Assembly (NCBI GenBank): GCA_002070115.1
Contig: MWCO01000060.1
Span: 1 to 38,816, forward strand
Length of the DNA: 38,816 nt
Origin: Deltaproteobacteria bacterium ADurb.Bin207
GTDB taxonomy: Bacteria; Myxococcota_A; Polyangia; Polyangiales; Polyangiaceae
Reading direction: 5' to 3'
The notes under the pieces were generated by a model. That model saw nothing but the letters and a program-made list of their open reading frames with translations, searched no databases and was not told where the DNA came from. Below, piece by piece: positions 1 through 7,499 of the stretch (positions are counted from its first letter, which is position 1; the number at the start of each line of letters is the position of its first letter). The position numbers were made by a program, and so were the translations under genes.

Positions 1-1
1 G

Positions 2-487
2 GGTGGCGTTGGCGCAACCGGAGGCAGCGGGGGATTCAGCGGTTCTGAGGCAGACCAAACCTGTGGAGAATTGGGTAACGCCAAAGGATGGGGCAACTTG
101 TATTGCGAGAGGAACGGCAATGGCGCATGCCAAGGCAAAGGGCCCGCTACCTCGGATTGCGATCATTGCTGTACCGGAACCCCCTGCGTCAAGGTTGTCG
201 AAGCCAACGGATGGACTTCCCTGCGTTGCGAAGTCAATGGCAATGGGGTTTGTGGCGGCACCGGCGTTCCTACCTTCGATTGCGATTATTGTTGTGGAAG
301 CACATGCACGTACGACGATGATTGTGATGGAAAGATATGTGCCTGGGATGGATTCAAATACTGCTGTCGTTCGCCGGGAGCCCAGGGAAAGACATGTTTC
401 TCCGATGGGGAATGCGGTGCCGACGAGGTTTGCGCCTGGAATGGAGAGAAGTTCGTCTGCTCTACACCCGAATGCACGGATTCTTGA
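2..487 (+). CDS. Cys-rich repeat protein, secreted, C-terminal part (5' end outside window)
   Basis: The reading frame is open from the left edge, so the start and any signal peptide lie outside the window. The visible 161 residues begin with a Gly/Ser-rich linker. Two copies of a roughly 34-residue module follow (GW-x-x-L-x-C, NGNG-x-C, then DCDHCC or DCDYCC). After them come two shorter Cys units, each ending in CAWDG or CAWNG. The paired cysteines and the linker are typical of disulfide-bonded surface or secreted proteins of Myxococcota. No enzyme motif is visible and the function is unknown. The frame was chosen because the Cys spacing repeats in it and in no overlapping frame. Confidence 0.7.
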   Translation, partial: GGVGATGGSGGFSGSEADQTCGELGNAKGWGNLYCERNGNGACQGKGPATSDCDHCCTGTPCVKVVEANGWTSLRCEVNGNGVCGGTGVPTFDCDYCCGSTCTYDDDCDGKICAWDGFKYCCRSPGAQGKTCFSDGECGADEVCAWNGEKFVCSTPECTDS

Positions 488-525
488 TCCGGGAGGGGAT
501 TCACGCCTGGAAGCAGCGAAAACAG

Positions 526-552
526 ATATTTCCCGGCTCGAACCGGGGATAT
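526..552. terminator. Possible hairpin terminator between convergent genes
   Basis: Inverted repeat with core arms CCCGG and CCGGG around a six-base loop and outer ATAT/ATAT arms, 39 bases after the Cys-rich gene. There is no T-tract, so termination is uncertain. Confidence 0.3.
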
Positions 553-652
553 TCCGCCCCATCCCTTCGCGCCGAACCTATCATGTCATGGCGTCACGCG
601 AGCACGCAAGGCTACTCATGCTCGTTGATTCTTTCGGTATTTAATAGCCCTC

Positions 653-671
653 GTAATTACATGGTAATTAC
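653..671. repeat. Paired palindrome GTAATTAC with 3-base spacer
   Basis: Two copies of the self-complementary octamer GTAATTAC are separated by ATG. They can be read as two operator half-sites 11 bp apart or as an 8-bp stem with a 3-base loop. The site lies between the convergent Cys-rich gene and beta-lactamase gene, 41 bases from the latter's stop. The same octamer occurs once at 30477-30484. The role is unknown. Confidence 0.4.
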
Positions 672-711
672 TTGTCGTGCCAGCTCGGAGGAGCGAAGAA
701 CCGCCTTCTTT

Positions 712-1617
712 CTATTCCCTTCCATGACCCATGCCCGTGAATACCATCCGCGCCACCCGTGCCAAGGCATCCTCGCGATTTTCTTGGGATTTTTCGGATT
801 CCGTCAAGAATACCGCCGCCACGATGGGTGCCCGGCCCATCGGCCAGTAAACGCCTACGTCATTGGTCGTACCATAAGGACCCGTGCCAGTTTTGCTTCC
901 CAATTTCCATCCCGTGGGCAGTCCAGCCGCCAGCCGATGGGTATTGGTCTTCGTGCTCCGCAGCCACTGCACCAATCGCTCCCGAGAGCCATCCGATAGC
1001 GTTGGTTCCAGCACCCACCGACGCAACAACGTTGCCATCGCGCGCGGGCTGCTCGTATCACGCCCATCACCCGGAATCGATGTGTTGACGTCGGGTTCCC
1101 ACCGATCCAGCCGTGTGACCGTATCCCCCTGCGTTCGAAGGAAATGTGTCAGGGCAGACGGGCCGCCCAAGGCTTTCAAAATCAGATTGGCGGCCGTGTT
1201 GTCGCTCATCGCAATCGCGGCTTCACATAGCTCCGCGACGGTCATCCCGCTGCCATCGGCATGTTTTTCCGTTTCCGGCGACCAAGGCAACAACGCGTCG
1301 CTGCCGTAGCGGATTCGACGATCCAGCTTCTCCTGCCCCCGATCCACCCGATGAAGCACATAGGCGGCCGCCAACCACTTGAAGGTGCTGCACATCGGAA
1401 ATCGTTCGTCAATGCGATGCCCCGTCCAGGCCCCGTTTGCCGAATCGAAAATCGCCACTCCCAGACGCCCGCCGCTTGTCGTTTCAATGCTTTCCCACGC
1501 TGCCTCCCTTTCTTCCGTCGGAATCGGTGAGCGCGCGGACTGAAAACAAGCCTCGACTCCAACCAAGGATGCCAATGGCAGGAGAGCAAGTTGATGAAAA
1601 TGACGGCGATTCAACAT
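712..1617 (-). CDS. Class A beta-lactamase
   Basis: Serine beta-lactamase of 301 residues, the usual length for class A. All active-site motifs are present: STFK at residues 77-80 (Ser nucleophile and Lys), SDN at 138-140, the omega-loop Glu in WEPDVN at about 174, and KTG at 242-244. The stretch PWSPETEKH followed by MTVAELC strongly resembles TEM/PenA-type enzymes. The N-terminus has twin arginines (NRRHF) and a hydrophobic run ending in VEAC, so export may use the Tat route, possibly with lipid attachment at Cys24. By family it hydrolyses beta-lactam rings in the periplasm; the spectrum cannot be read from sequence. There is no mobile-element context or LysR-type regulator nearby, so it looks intrinsic. 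No clear Shine-Dalgarno precedes the ATG. Confidence 0.95.
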   Translation of the reverse strand: MLNRRHFHQLALLPLASLVGVEACFQSARSPIPTEEREAAWESIETTSGGRLGVAIFDSANGAWTGHRIDERFPMCSTFKWLAAAYVLHRVDRGQEKLDRRIRYGSDALLPWSPETEKHADGSGMTVAELCEAAIAMSDNTAANLILKALGGPSALTHFLRTQGDTVTRLDRWEPDVNTSIPGDGRDTSSPRAMATLLRRWVLEPTLSDGSRERLVQWLRSTKTNTHRLAAGLPTGWKLGSKTGTGPYGTTNDVGVYWPMGRAPIVAAVFLTESEKSQENREDALARVARMVFTGMGHGRE

Positions 1618-1905
1618 TAATAATGTGTAAAATCCAATGGTTATGTAAATTCGGGGGCTTGTTCACCCAAGGGATTGGCTTTCCTACACTCCCTTTATTT
1701 TGTTGATCAAGCTCTTTCTCATGGCCGAAGTTGGTATAGCATTCGATGGCAGCGAAAGACAAGCTCACAGCGTTTGGAATTCGCCCTCGAAAGCGCCGTA
1801 AACTCTTTCTATTTCGCACCATCACGGTAGACTCATGGCGGCTACTTGCTCTGCGATGGTCCCGGGAATCATTCAAATTGCTGAATTTCAAGGAGAAATC
1901 GTTCA
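1618..1905. other. Intergenic region between divergent bla and TM2 genes
   Basis: Divergent spacer of 288 bases that must hold both promoters. AT-rich stretches lie close to the beta-lactamase start, but no convincing -35/-10 pair was fixed. A Shine-Dalgarno sequence AAGGAG lies about 10 bases before the TM2 gene ATG. No further gene is supported here. Confidence 0.5.
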
Positions 1906-2394
1906 ATGGCACAACCCTTTTTTGGCTTGGATGACTCATCGTCGTTTTCCGAAACGATGGAACAAGTTTCCGACAAGGATGCCGGCACCGCTTTTCTTCT
2001 TTCCTATTTGGGCGGCACGTTTGGACTGGACCGCTTCTATATGGGCCAAATCGGCTTGGGGATTCTCAAACTCCTGACCTTGGGAGGATTGGGAATTTGG
2101 TCCCTCATCGATGTCATCCTATTCGGTATGGGAAAAATTCGCGATTCGCAAGGACGCCCGCTGCGACGTCCCCCTCCTGTCGGAAATCCCACTGTCGACG
2201 GCCCGACTCTGTTGATAGTATCTATGTTTCTCGGTAGTTGGGGTGTGGATCGTTTCATGTTGGGGCAGTCGGGACTGGCGGTTGCCAAAATGTTGACGTG
2301 TGGTGGGTTTGGCGTTTGGTCCGTCGTGGACCTGATCATGATTGGGACCGGATCCATGAAAGATGCGCAGGGAAATTCCCTTCGCTGGCCGTGA
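1906..2394 (+). CDS. Membrane protein with two TM2 domains
   Basis: Protein of 162 residues holding two tandem TM2 domains. The first (about residues 28-80) has [14 protein letters not shown], then [16 protein letters not shown]. The second (about 100-155) has [12 protein letters not shown], then [16 protein letters not shown]. Each TM2 unit is two membrane helices joined by a short turn with the conserved DRF signature, so four helices are expected. A basic, Pro-rich linker separates them. TM2 proteins are widespread in bacteria and have no defined biochemical role. Most carry one unit; here the unit is duplicated within one chain. An AAGGAG ribosome site supports the start. The next gene downstream is convergent. 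Confidence 0.85.
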   Translation: MAQPFFGLDDSSSFSETMEQVSDKDAGTAFLLSYLGGTFGLDRFYMGQIGLGILKLLTLGGLGIWSLIDVILFGMGKIRDSQGRPLRRPPPVGNPTVDGPTLLIVSMFLGSWGVDRFMLGQSGLAVAKMLTCGGFGVWSVVDLIMIGTGSMKDAQGNSLRWP

Positions 2395-2524
2395 CCCCTC
2401 TTTTGCCGTTGGGATGTCCGGGGTTTCCGGTCGGATAGCGGGTAAGAAAGGGCAGGGGGGTGAAAGTAGGGTGGGAATCGAGAAACGGTTACCTGCTAGC
2501 AGGGAGCTTCAAGTGATTTCTGGC

Positions 2525-3736
2525 TTAGTAAAAGTCCCCCCACGCCGTTCCGTTCTCCCTGCCTACCAGGTAGCGATCGTAACCGCTATACGAGACATAA
2601 TGCAGCCACACATACCAGCCATCGTTGTAGTAGGAATCATAATTGACTGATTCGCCAGCGTTGTAGGTGGCTACCACGCTCGACGACGTGCTCGGGCCGG
2701 TGCGCACATTGATGGGGAAGTACGGAACGAACGTGCCATATTCCGTCACCCAGCCTTTCGACCCTCCGCTACTGGCGCTGCCTGAAGAGCCGGAACTGCT
2801 CGAGGAACTGGAGCTGCTCGCGGCTCCCCCCGACGAAAAGCTTCCCCAGGCTGTTCCGTTTTCGCGGCATACCATATATCGATCGTAGCCAGAATAAGAT
2901 ACGTAGTGAATCCAGACATACCGGCCATCATTGTAGTAAGAATCATAATTTACGGATTGGCCGGGCCCGTAGGTGGCTACGATACTCGCGGACGTATTCG
3001 GAGCGGTGCGTACGTTGATTTCGAAATACGGGCTGAACGTGCCGTATTCTTGGACCCATCCCGCCGAGGGCTTGGTGGTGGACCCGCTCGAACCGCTGCT
3101 ACCGCTGGAACTGGAACCTTTCCCAGCGAGCATGTCGTGGGTGGGTTTGTAATAGTAGTGGAATCCCCAGTAAAAAGGACGATTATACGCCCCATTTCCA
3201 CTTCCACTGTTGTCCCAGATGCGATGTTGCCCATTGCTGACTCCGGCATAAAGCCCGCCGTGCCAGGTATCGCCCCAGGCGTGCCCCTGGTGTGTGGAAA
3301 GAACATCGCCAGGCAACAAAACGCTGGGGTCCGAGAAATAGACCCAGTTGCTGCTGGGATAATCAGCTACCGGAAGCCCCCCGGACACCCCGAGCCAGCG
3401 TGACTTGTTGTAGCTGTTCGGATAGAAATCCTCGCTATGCATCGAGCCATCGTATAAAATGGCATTCCATACCTGACGCACATAACCGTAGCAGTCTTGC
3501 ACTCCGTTGAACACATACGGGCGATTGTGGGGGGCAATCCCTTCCGCGCGCGCCAGGACCGTCTGCGACGATACCTTGGAAACGGCTTGTTCCCCAGTGC
3601 TTGTCCCTTCTCCGTACGACTCGGGTTCCCCAACCGCGCCCACGCATCCCGCTAGCGAAACAAGGGCGATCAACAAGGCGAATCCCAGAGTGGCGGTGCT
3701 ACGCCCCTGCTTTCGCAAACTCTCCCATCTTGTCAT
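2525..3736 (-). CDS. Lipoprotein peptidoglycan hydrolase with two bacterial SH3 domains
   Basis: The start was chosen at the ATG preceded by GGAGG, giving 403 residues; the frame runs 45 codons further upstream without support. A lipoprotein signal ends in SLAGC (Cys31). Residues about 60-200 look like an NlpC/P60 or CHAP-type amidase/peptidase: DCYGYV holds the likely catalytic Cys82, and WHGGLYAG or HQGH supplies the His. Two bacterial SH3 domains follow (about 226-299 and 332-403), almost copies of each other, separated by Ser/Gly linkers. Each has NVRT-x-P, the VNYDSYYNDG turn and HYVSYSGYDRY, like SH3 domains of Gram-positive lysins that bind cell wall. The predicted role is cutting peptide bonds in peptidoglycan from a lipid-anchored position, on its own wall or on prey. 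The substrate is not known. Confidence 0.8.
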   Translation of the reverse strand: MTRWESLRKQGRSTATLGFALLIALVSLAGCVGAVGEPESYGEGTSTGEQAVSKVSSQTVLARAEGIAPHNRPYVFNGVQDCYGYVRQVWNAILYDGSMHSEDFYPNSYNKSRWLGVSGGLPVADYPSSNWVYFSDPSVLLPGDVLSTHQGHAWGDTWHGGLYAGVSNGQHRIWDNSGSGNGAYNRPFYWGFHYYYKPTHDMLAGKGSSSSGSSGSSGSTTKPSAGWVQEYGTFSPYFEINVRTAPNTSASIVATYGPGQSVNYDSYYNDGRYVWIHYVSYSGYDRYMVCRENGTAWGSFSSGGAASSSSSSSSSGSSGSASSGGSKGWVTEYGTFVPYFPINVRTGPSTSSSVVATYNAGESVNYDSYYNDGWYVWLHYVSYSGYDRYLVGRENGTAWGDFY

Positions 3737-4192
3737 CGCTGCCTCCATCTGTTGGCCCAAAACTCTATGTGGAAGTCCACTGCCGAGCACGGGAAAACAA
3801 GCCCTCGCTCTCAACCCTACCCAACCTTCTCCAAGGCGATAAGCAAGTGGTCTCGTCTTCGGGGTTCTCATTCCTCACACACCGGAGCATTCTTCATGCC
3901 ATGGTGACTTCCAGGCTTTTTATCGAGCTATCGCCACGTTCCGAGTCCGACAATGGGGATCTGCCGGATCCCAGAGGAGAAATACACCGTGTTCAATGGC
4001 AGCACGGTGTCAATATCGCGCCACATCTTCTTTTATAGGGTTTTGTGATCTCTTTGCCTACATGAAAGAAGGGAATGACCGCCTGCCAAACCCCGAACAA
4101 TACCGCGCCTCACCGCACCGTAATCCGCAAGGGTATCGCCCTTCCCATACCCTTTTTCCGCACTGGTCTTTTCCACGCTACGACGGTTCGCC
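3737..4192. other. 456-base region without a supported gene
   Basis: This lies upstream of the SH3 hydrolase gene and downstream of the acidic lipoprotein gene, both on the minus strand, and should contain the hydrolase promoter. The plus strand shows an AGGAG site 9 bases before a GTG that opens a 19-codon frame (3989-4048) and, further on, a strong hairpin with a T-tract at 4130-4158. A short plus-strand transcript is therefore possible. Confidence 0.5.
4130..4158 (+). terminator. Intrinsic terminator pointing along the plus strand
   Basis: Perfect 8-bp stem AAGGGTAT / ATACCCTT with a 10-base loop, running directly into a run of five T. This is the clearest Rho-independent terminator seen in the window, yet no plus-strand gene lies upstream. 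On the minus strand the hairpin is 38 bases after the acidic lipoprotein stop but lacks a T-tract there. Confidence 0.7.
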
Positions 4193-4594
4193 CTACGAAT
4201 CCACCACATCCATCAACACATTCCCATCCCCGGCATCAGCCGCCCCTTCATCCGCCGCGTCGCCTGCCTCCTCCTCTTCCGCGTCGCCTGCCTCATCGGC
4301 ATCTCCCCCCCCGACGACATCCACGCCCTCGTCATCACTATCCCCTAGCTCATTGCCATCATCAGTGTTCAACACGTCTTCGAAAAGAGTCGCGTCGACC
4401 GTTGGCGCAATGGCCCCATCCCCTGGGCCGGAATCACCGACTCCCGCGCCCACATCGGCCCCGCCGGACCCTCCCATGCCACCCTTATCGTCCGCGACTC
4501 CCGGCGGCTCTGGCTGCGGATTGATCGCACACGCTCCCGCGGCAATCATGCCCGCCACACAAAAACAAGCCAACCATCGCAGTGCCGAAGACAT
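4193..4594 (-). CDS. Small acidic lipoprotein (CAINPQPEPPG type)
   Basis: A start at the ATG at 4594 gives 133 residues beginning with a compact lipoprotein signal that ends in AAGAC. The lipid-modified Cys is followed directly by AINPQPEPPG, a start shared by many lipoproteins of this lineage. The frame can also be opened 16 codons upstream (4642), but that adds a tail before the signal peptide. The rest is low-complexity: a Gly-rich stretch, then a very acidic Asp/Glu/Ala region with hardly any basic residue. No enzyme domain is present. It may bind cations or act as a surface spacer; this is a guess. The opposite strand reads as a long Ser/Pro-rich frame, which is a shadow of this composition. 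Confidence 0.65.
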   Translation of the reverse strand: MSSALRWLACFCVAGMIAAGACAINPQPEPPGVADDKGGMGGSGGADVGAGVGDSGPGDGAIAPTVDATLFEDVLNTDDGNELGDSDDEGVDVVGGGDADEAGDAEEEEAGDAADEGAADAGDGNVLMDVVDS

Positions 4595-4738
4595 GCCACG
4601 AGTGTAGCATCGAATCGCAATCCCGCGAGGTTGCGATGACAAAATGACTCGCCGCTGCTTTCGAATGTGTTATAACTACTGGTATTTACTGGCGTTTTAG
4701 ATATTTCGACGCTAGGCTTGCCGCCCTCGGTTCGCGCC

Positions 4739-4909
4739 ATGACCGATCCCAAACCCATCTTGAACCTCGTTCTTCCCCCCGAAACCACCCGCTGGCGGTG
4801 TCAGGTTTGCGGCATCGAGCATCGAGGTTCCAGCCCTCCTGCGGTATGCCCCGTTTGCGGAGTAGGCCCGGACTTTTGGGATCCCCTGAGCGAGCCAACA
4901 GACTCGTAA
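4739..4909 (+). CDS. Rubredoxin-like mini-protein
   Basis: A 56-residue protein whose core is a rubredoxin-type metal knuckle pair: WRCQVCG and, 15 residues later, CPVCGVGPDFW. The four cysteines are positioned to bind one iron or zinc, as in the C-terminal domain of rubrerythrin. It is likely a small electron carrier or a structural zinc ribbon. The ATG was taken as the start; a TTG seven codons upstream in frame is possible. It converges with the radical SAM gene, with only seven bases between the stops. A redox partnership with that enzyme is possible but unsupported. Confidence 0.75.
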   Translation: MTDPKPILNLVLPPETTRWRCQVCGIEHRGSSPPAVCPVCGVGPDFWDPLSEPTDS

Positions 4910-4916
4910 ACAAGGA

Positions 4917-6260
4917 TCACTCGCGATCTTGGGTCGGTGTTGCCAATTCGGCAGGGGGCTTCAAGGGCCTAAGGGCTCGAACGCCGAAGCGCAGCGCGTA
5001 CGGCCTCGGAACCCCTAAGCAATACGCGTTGTGAATGCATTGTGAACATGCCTCGGCCTTGACCCACGCTCGCTGTTGATCGAGGAGCCCCGTTTCGTGT
5101 TCGAGAACTTGCGGACGATGGAATGGTTGTTCTTGCCATTCGGGGGGTAAAAAACAAGCAGGTACGGACGCATGGGTCGAAGCGCGCACGGACTGAACCA
5201 CGATTCCCTGCTGGTGGGCGATGGCTGCCGCTCGTTGCAGTTGTTCGACGAACGTTGGATAAGGCACCAGAACCTCGGCAGCTTCCGGTCGTCCGGATGG
5301 GCAAATCAAAGCGGAAAGATGCCAGTCGATCGCATCGCTTACCGGCAACGCGCGCGGCCATTGTTTTGCGAAATCCACCAGATGCTCGACGTTGATTGCG
5401 CTCACCACCGTATTGATGGTGACTCGATGACCCCCATCCACCAGCCTGCGTATTCCTTTCAACGCGAAGGCGAGCTGACCCCGCGTATGGGTGCAGCGAT
5501 CGTAACGCTCCGGATCCAAATCATGCAGCGATACGAAAAACGATAGATGAGGTCGAACGGGGATGAGTTGCGGATCGAGCTTGGAGCCCAAAAGCACGGC
5601 GTTGGTTTGCACCTGCACGCTGGCAATTCCTTCACGGGAACTGGCCGAGACAACCTCTCGCAGAAACGATGGACGAAGTGTTGGCTCGCCGCCCGTCAAG
5701 CTGAGCATGGCATGAGGAAAAGCCTCCGGTAGTTCGTCCAATAAAGCGTAAATATCGGATTCTAAAGGTGTTTCGTGGATTGGGGCCGTGCAAAAAAGGC
5801 AGTCTTGGTTGCATCGCGAGGTGGTACGAACCAATACTTCCGTAAGCCAGCTTTCCCCAACCTGGGAGCGCTCTACCGTACAGAACGGGAAAGTTCGAAG
5901 GAAACGTTCGGACCGCGGAGTCGAAGGGAGAAAGACACCCGCGGTGCCCTGCCATTTCTCGGGAAGACGGTTTTCGATGCGCTGCAAAACGGAAACCAGG
6001 CGCTCCAAACCGCTTTGCTCGCTTCGATCGAGCGGCCCTTGGCCATCGTAGCCAATCGAATAGCGACGGGTCTGTGAAAAACACTGGGATGCGGCATCGC
6101 GGGGGCGAATGTCCACCGTGAGATTCCGATCCGTGCGAAAACCAAAGTCGATGCGTAATCTTCCTTGCGTGAGCACCATCTCTCGGACGGGAAGATGAAC
6201 CCGCAACAGCACCTGATGGAGCTGTTCGAGCCAAGTGATCTTCGCGGATGATTCGTTCAC
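4917..6260 (-). CDS. Radical SAM enzyme
   Basis: Protein of 447 residues with a GTG start. The radical SAM cluster motif CNQDCLFC (Cys150, Cys154, Cys157) and the SAM-binding TGGEPTL at about residue 189 are intact, followed by the partial TIM-barrel core (VQTNAVLL, FVSLHDLD, TINTVVS). About 140 residues precede the core and have no recognised domain. The C-terminus carries CSQCIHNAYCLG, a SPASM/Twitch-like Cys cluster that could hold a second iron-sulfur cluster. Such enzymes often modify peptides or proteins, but no precursor peptide gene was found beside it and the substrate is unknown. It is divergent from the NAD kinase gene. Confidence 0.85.
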   Translation of the reverse strand: MNESSAKITWLEQLHQVLLRVHLPVREMVLTQGRLRIDFGFRTDRNLTVDIRPRDAASQCFSQTRRYSIGYDGQGPLDRSEQSGLERLVSVLQRIENRLPEKWQGTAGVFLPSTPRSERFLRTFPFCTVERSQVGESWLTEVLVRTTSRCNQDCLFCTAPIHETPLESDIYALLDELPEAFPHAMLSLTGGEPTLRPSFLREVVSASSREGIASVQVQTNAVLLGSKLDPQLIPVRPHLSFFVSLHDLDPERYDRCTHTRGQLAFALKGIRRLVDGGHRVTINTVVSAINVEHLVDFAKQWPRALPVSDAIDWHLSALICPSGRPEAAEVLVPYPTFVEQLQRAAAIAHQQGIVVQSVRASTHASVPACFLPPEWQEQPFHRPQVLEHETGLLDQQRAWVKAEACSQCIHNAYCLGVPRPYALRFGVRALRPLKPPAELATPTQDRE

Positions 6261-6420
6261 GACAATGCTGCAAGCCTAGCATGGACCGTGGCTATTTCGT
6301 GTCGTTCTTCGCAACTCCCCCTCTGCCTTTGGGAAGGCTTTGCCCTTAGCTTTTCGTTCTACGCTCCGGCTTTCGTAATTCCGATCGACAGGCTCAATCG
6401 AGGCATCTACACTGCCGACC

Positions 6421-7368
6421 GTGGTTCCACCGCGCGTGGTGCTCGTCACCAAGCACACCAGTTACCATGAACTCGTGGCGCAACAGCGCAACGACGAAGC
6501 AAGGCGTTTGTTGCTCGAGCGAAATATCGCTGTATCGGATAGCAAGACGTCCCGCGACGAGCACGAATGCACGCTCGAACAAGTGCAAGCCGCTCTGCGA
6601 GAACTGGGGGCGCAAGTCCAGGTCGTGGGAATTCCCCACCAACCCTTTTCGGTGCGCGGAGTATCGCTGGTGGTCACCGTCGGTGGCGATGGGACGTTGC
6701 TCGCAGCTTCCCATCAATGCGATGCCCACACGCCCGTGCTTGGCATCAACAGCGCGCCATCCACTTCCGTTGGCTTTTTCTGTGGGTTGAAGCCAGGACG
6801 ACGTCTTTGCGCGAACCTTCGACAAGCGTTGGAAGGAAATATGCCGAGCGTGGCTCTGGCAAGGATGGAAGTACGTTTGAATCGACGGTTGATCTCTCGT
6901 CGCGTGTTGAATGAAGCCTTGTTTTGCCACGCTTCTCCGGCCGCCACGTCGCGGTATATCGTGCAGATCGGCAAAGGCTTGGAGAACCACAAGTCCAGTG
7001 GGTTTTGGATTGGTCCCGCGGCAGGCTCGACGGCGGCCCAGCATTCCGCGGGTGGAAAAATCCTTCCGATGACTTCGAAACGACTGCAATTCGTGGTGCG
7101 CGAGCCTTATACCTTGACGGGGCGATTGCGCTTTTCCCGAGTCCTCGTACGGGAAGGCGATTCGTTGGTCGTGTACAACAAAATGAGCGAGGCCAAGCTT
7201 TTTCTCGATGGTCCCCATTACGTGGTGGATATCGGACCAGGGGCCAGACTTCGCTTTTCCTTGTCGTCAGAACCCTTGCATGTGCTGGGTATCAAAGCGA
7301 ATCGGGGCCGCTCTCGCAGTGGACGAGTCCCGTTCGGATCGTGCAAAGGATTGGCGAATCGACCATGA
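6421..7368 (+). CDS. nadK: NAD kinase
   Basis: ATP-NAD kinase family protein, making NADP from NAD in the cytoplasm. The GGDGT motif lies at residues 88-92, the NSAPSTSVGFF segment corresponds to the family's N-x-x-x-x-GFL, NEALF follows at about 164, and the glycine-rich GSTAAQHSAGG is in place. At 315 residues it is close to the usual length. A GTG start was taken because homology-like sequence (RVVLVTKHTSYHEL) begins almost at once; no clear ribosome site is visible. The last 20 or so residues are basic and not part of the fold. An extra roughly 25-residue charged segment (residues 25-50) lies before the GGDGT core, as in plant and deltaproteobacterial forms. Confidence 0.88.
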   Translation: MVPPRVVLVTKHTSYHELVAQQRNDEARRLLLERNIAVSDSKTSRDEHECTLEQVQAALRELGAQVQVVGIPHQPFSVRGVSLVVTVGGDGTLLAASHQCDAHTPVLGINSAPSTSVGFFCGLKPGRRLCANLRQALEGNMPSVALARMEVRLNRRLISRRVLNEALFCHASPAATSRYIVQIGKGLENHKSSGFWIGPAAGSTAAQHSAGGKILPMTSKRLQFVVREPYTLTGRLRFSRVLVREGDSLVVYNKMSEAKLFLDGPHYVVDIGPGARLRFSLSSEPLHVLGIKANRGRSRSGRVPFGSCKGLANRP

Positions 7369-7382
7369 ATTCACGGCCCGGA

Positions 7383-7413
7383 TTGTATGTAACTAATTGA
7401 ATTTGCATATAAA
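7383..7413 (+). promoter_or_regulatory. Possible promoter for the triple-module lipoprotein gene
   Basis: AT-rich patch just after nadK with TTGTAT and TATAAA about 19 bases apart, followed by AATATT. The long spacer makes it a weak candidate. It lies about 85 bases before the next ATG. Confidence 0.3.
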
Positions 7414-7499
7414 ATATTCTGTTTGCCCCCTTGGGCGCGAGCCTTCATCCCTTCGAGGGCGCATGGACTCCATGCTAGCCTGCCGCCCCGACATCCGCT

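Noticed and set aside
3996..4607. Long Ser/Pro-rich open frame on the plus strand
   Set aside because: It is antisense to the acidic lipoprotein gene, whose signal peptide and CAINPQPEPPG start are convincing; the composition is the mirror of Asp/Glu/Ala codons.
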